From Lachnospiraceae bacterium (GTDB lineage: Bacteria; Bacillota; Clostridia; Lachnospirales; Lachnospiraceae): DNA of 64,000 nucleotides. The stretch covers positions 81,036-145,035 of the forward strand of contig JALCRM010000007.1 in assembly GCA_022652545.1 (NCBI GenBank), written 5' to 3'. The notes under the pieces were generated by a model. The model ran no database searches, was not told where the DNA came from, and saw nothing but the letters and a program-made list of their open reading frames with translations. Within the stretch, counting starts at the first letter, position 1; every line of letters begins with the position of its first letter. This document shows positions 63,851 through 64,000 of the stretch, piece after piece. The translations under genes were made by a program, and so were the position numbers.

Positions 63851-64000
63851 GCTGGAAAATATGATTAATGTCATAATTAATACTTTCCCAACCGATGAGA
63901 CTATATAACAGCCTATATGAAGCCTGCTTTTTCGGTTGATCACTATATTTTCGCTTCTGGTTGGCCCGTTTCAGCCAGATATTGTGCCGAAAATCCCTCT
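63851..64000. other. Non-coding right edge
   Basis: No gene or clear terminator seen in the last 150 nt. Confidence 0.4.

Overview
The window looks like the chromosome of an anaerobic Firmicute, most likely a Lachnospiraceae-type gut clostridium. This is inferred from gene families and order: murF-ddl, plsC-pyrK-pyrD, ispE followed by an FCD-type GntR gene, a DUF1934 protein, a trigger-factor-like PPIase lipoprotein, a CwlO-like NlpC/P60 protein and a YesM-type kinase. Shine-Dalgarno sites are strong and GGAGG-like. No rRNA, tRNA or CRISPR array was recognised by eye.

Layout. (1) 1-19.6 kb is housekeeping DNA that looks GC-rich: cell wall (murF, ddl), pyrimidines (pyrC, pyrK, pyrD), phospholipid (plsC), isoprenoid (ispE), asnS, guaA, a MATE exporter, cell-surface proteins and a secreted tannase-like esterase. 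(2) Just after the guaA terminator sits a compact integrative mobilizable element (about 19.6-25.7 kb): divergent XRE repressor, small HTH protein, replication initiator, DnaC-like loader, tyrosine integrase, MobC-like protein, a structured oriT candidate and a MobA/MobL relaxase. (3) 25.7-35.3 kb is a signalling block: a LytTR regulator with a GHKL kinase, a small Cys-rich protein, a multi-PAS hybrid kinase and a 1238-residue CheB-CheR-PAS-kinase-receiver fusion, with no chemotaxis genes nearby. (4) 35.5-45 kb is an AT-richer defence and decay island: a 5'-truncated IS66 transposase, an RloA/RloB (AbiL-like) pair, BlaI with an M56 sensor peptidase, an MNT-HEPN pair whose HEPN gene carries an in-frame stop, a GIY-YIG protein and a Fic protein. 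(5) 45.0-49.8 kb is bracketed by a 19-bp direct repeat and holds an acyltransferase, a duplicated tail of the M56 gene, a GH115-like hydrolase, a small membrane protein and a LUD-domain protein. A beheaded M29 aminopeptidase follows. (6) 50.5-54.3 kb is a redox/ADP-ribosylation locus: aldo/keto reductase with Fe-S motifs, an Rrf2 regulator, a zinc macrodomain hydrolase and a class M sirtuin. One sequence motif recurs at the promoters of the Rrf2 gene and the macrodomain gene. (7) 54.3-64 kb holds a large polytopic membrane protein and a sugar cluster: lipoprotein binding protein, two permeases, GH35-like beta-galactosidase, an unknown protein and a YesM-type sensor kinase. No ABC ATPase is encoded there, so a shared one elsewhere is likely.

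Most unusual points: the stop codon inside the HEPN toxin with its antitoxin intact; an apparent ACG start in the element's replication gene; the 94% identical 146-bp copy of the M56 gene tail joined in frame upstream of the GH115 gene; the repeated TTACAACAA motif linking the Rrf2 and macrodomain-sirtuin promoters; and two very large histidine kinases placed side by side, one carrying CheB and CheR domains.
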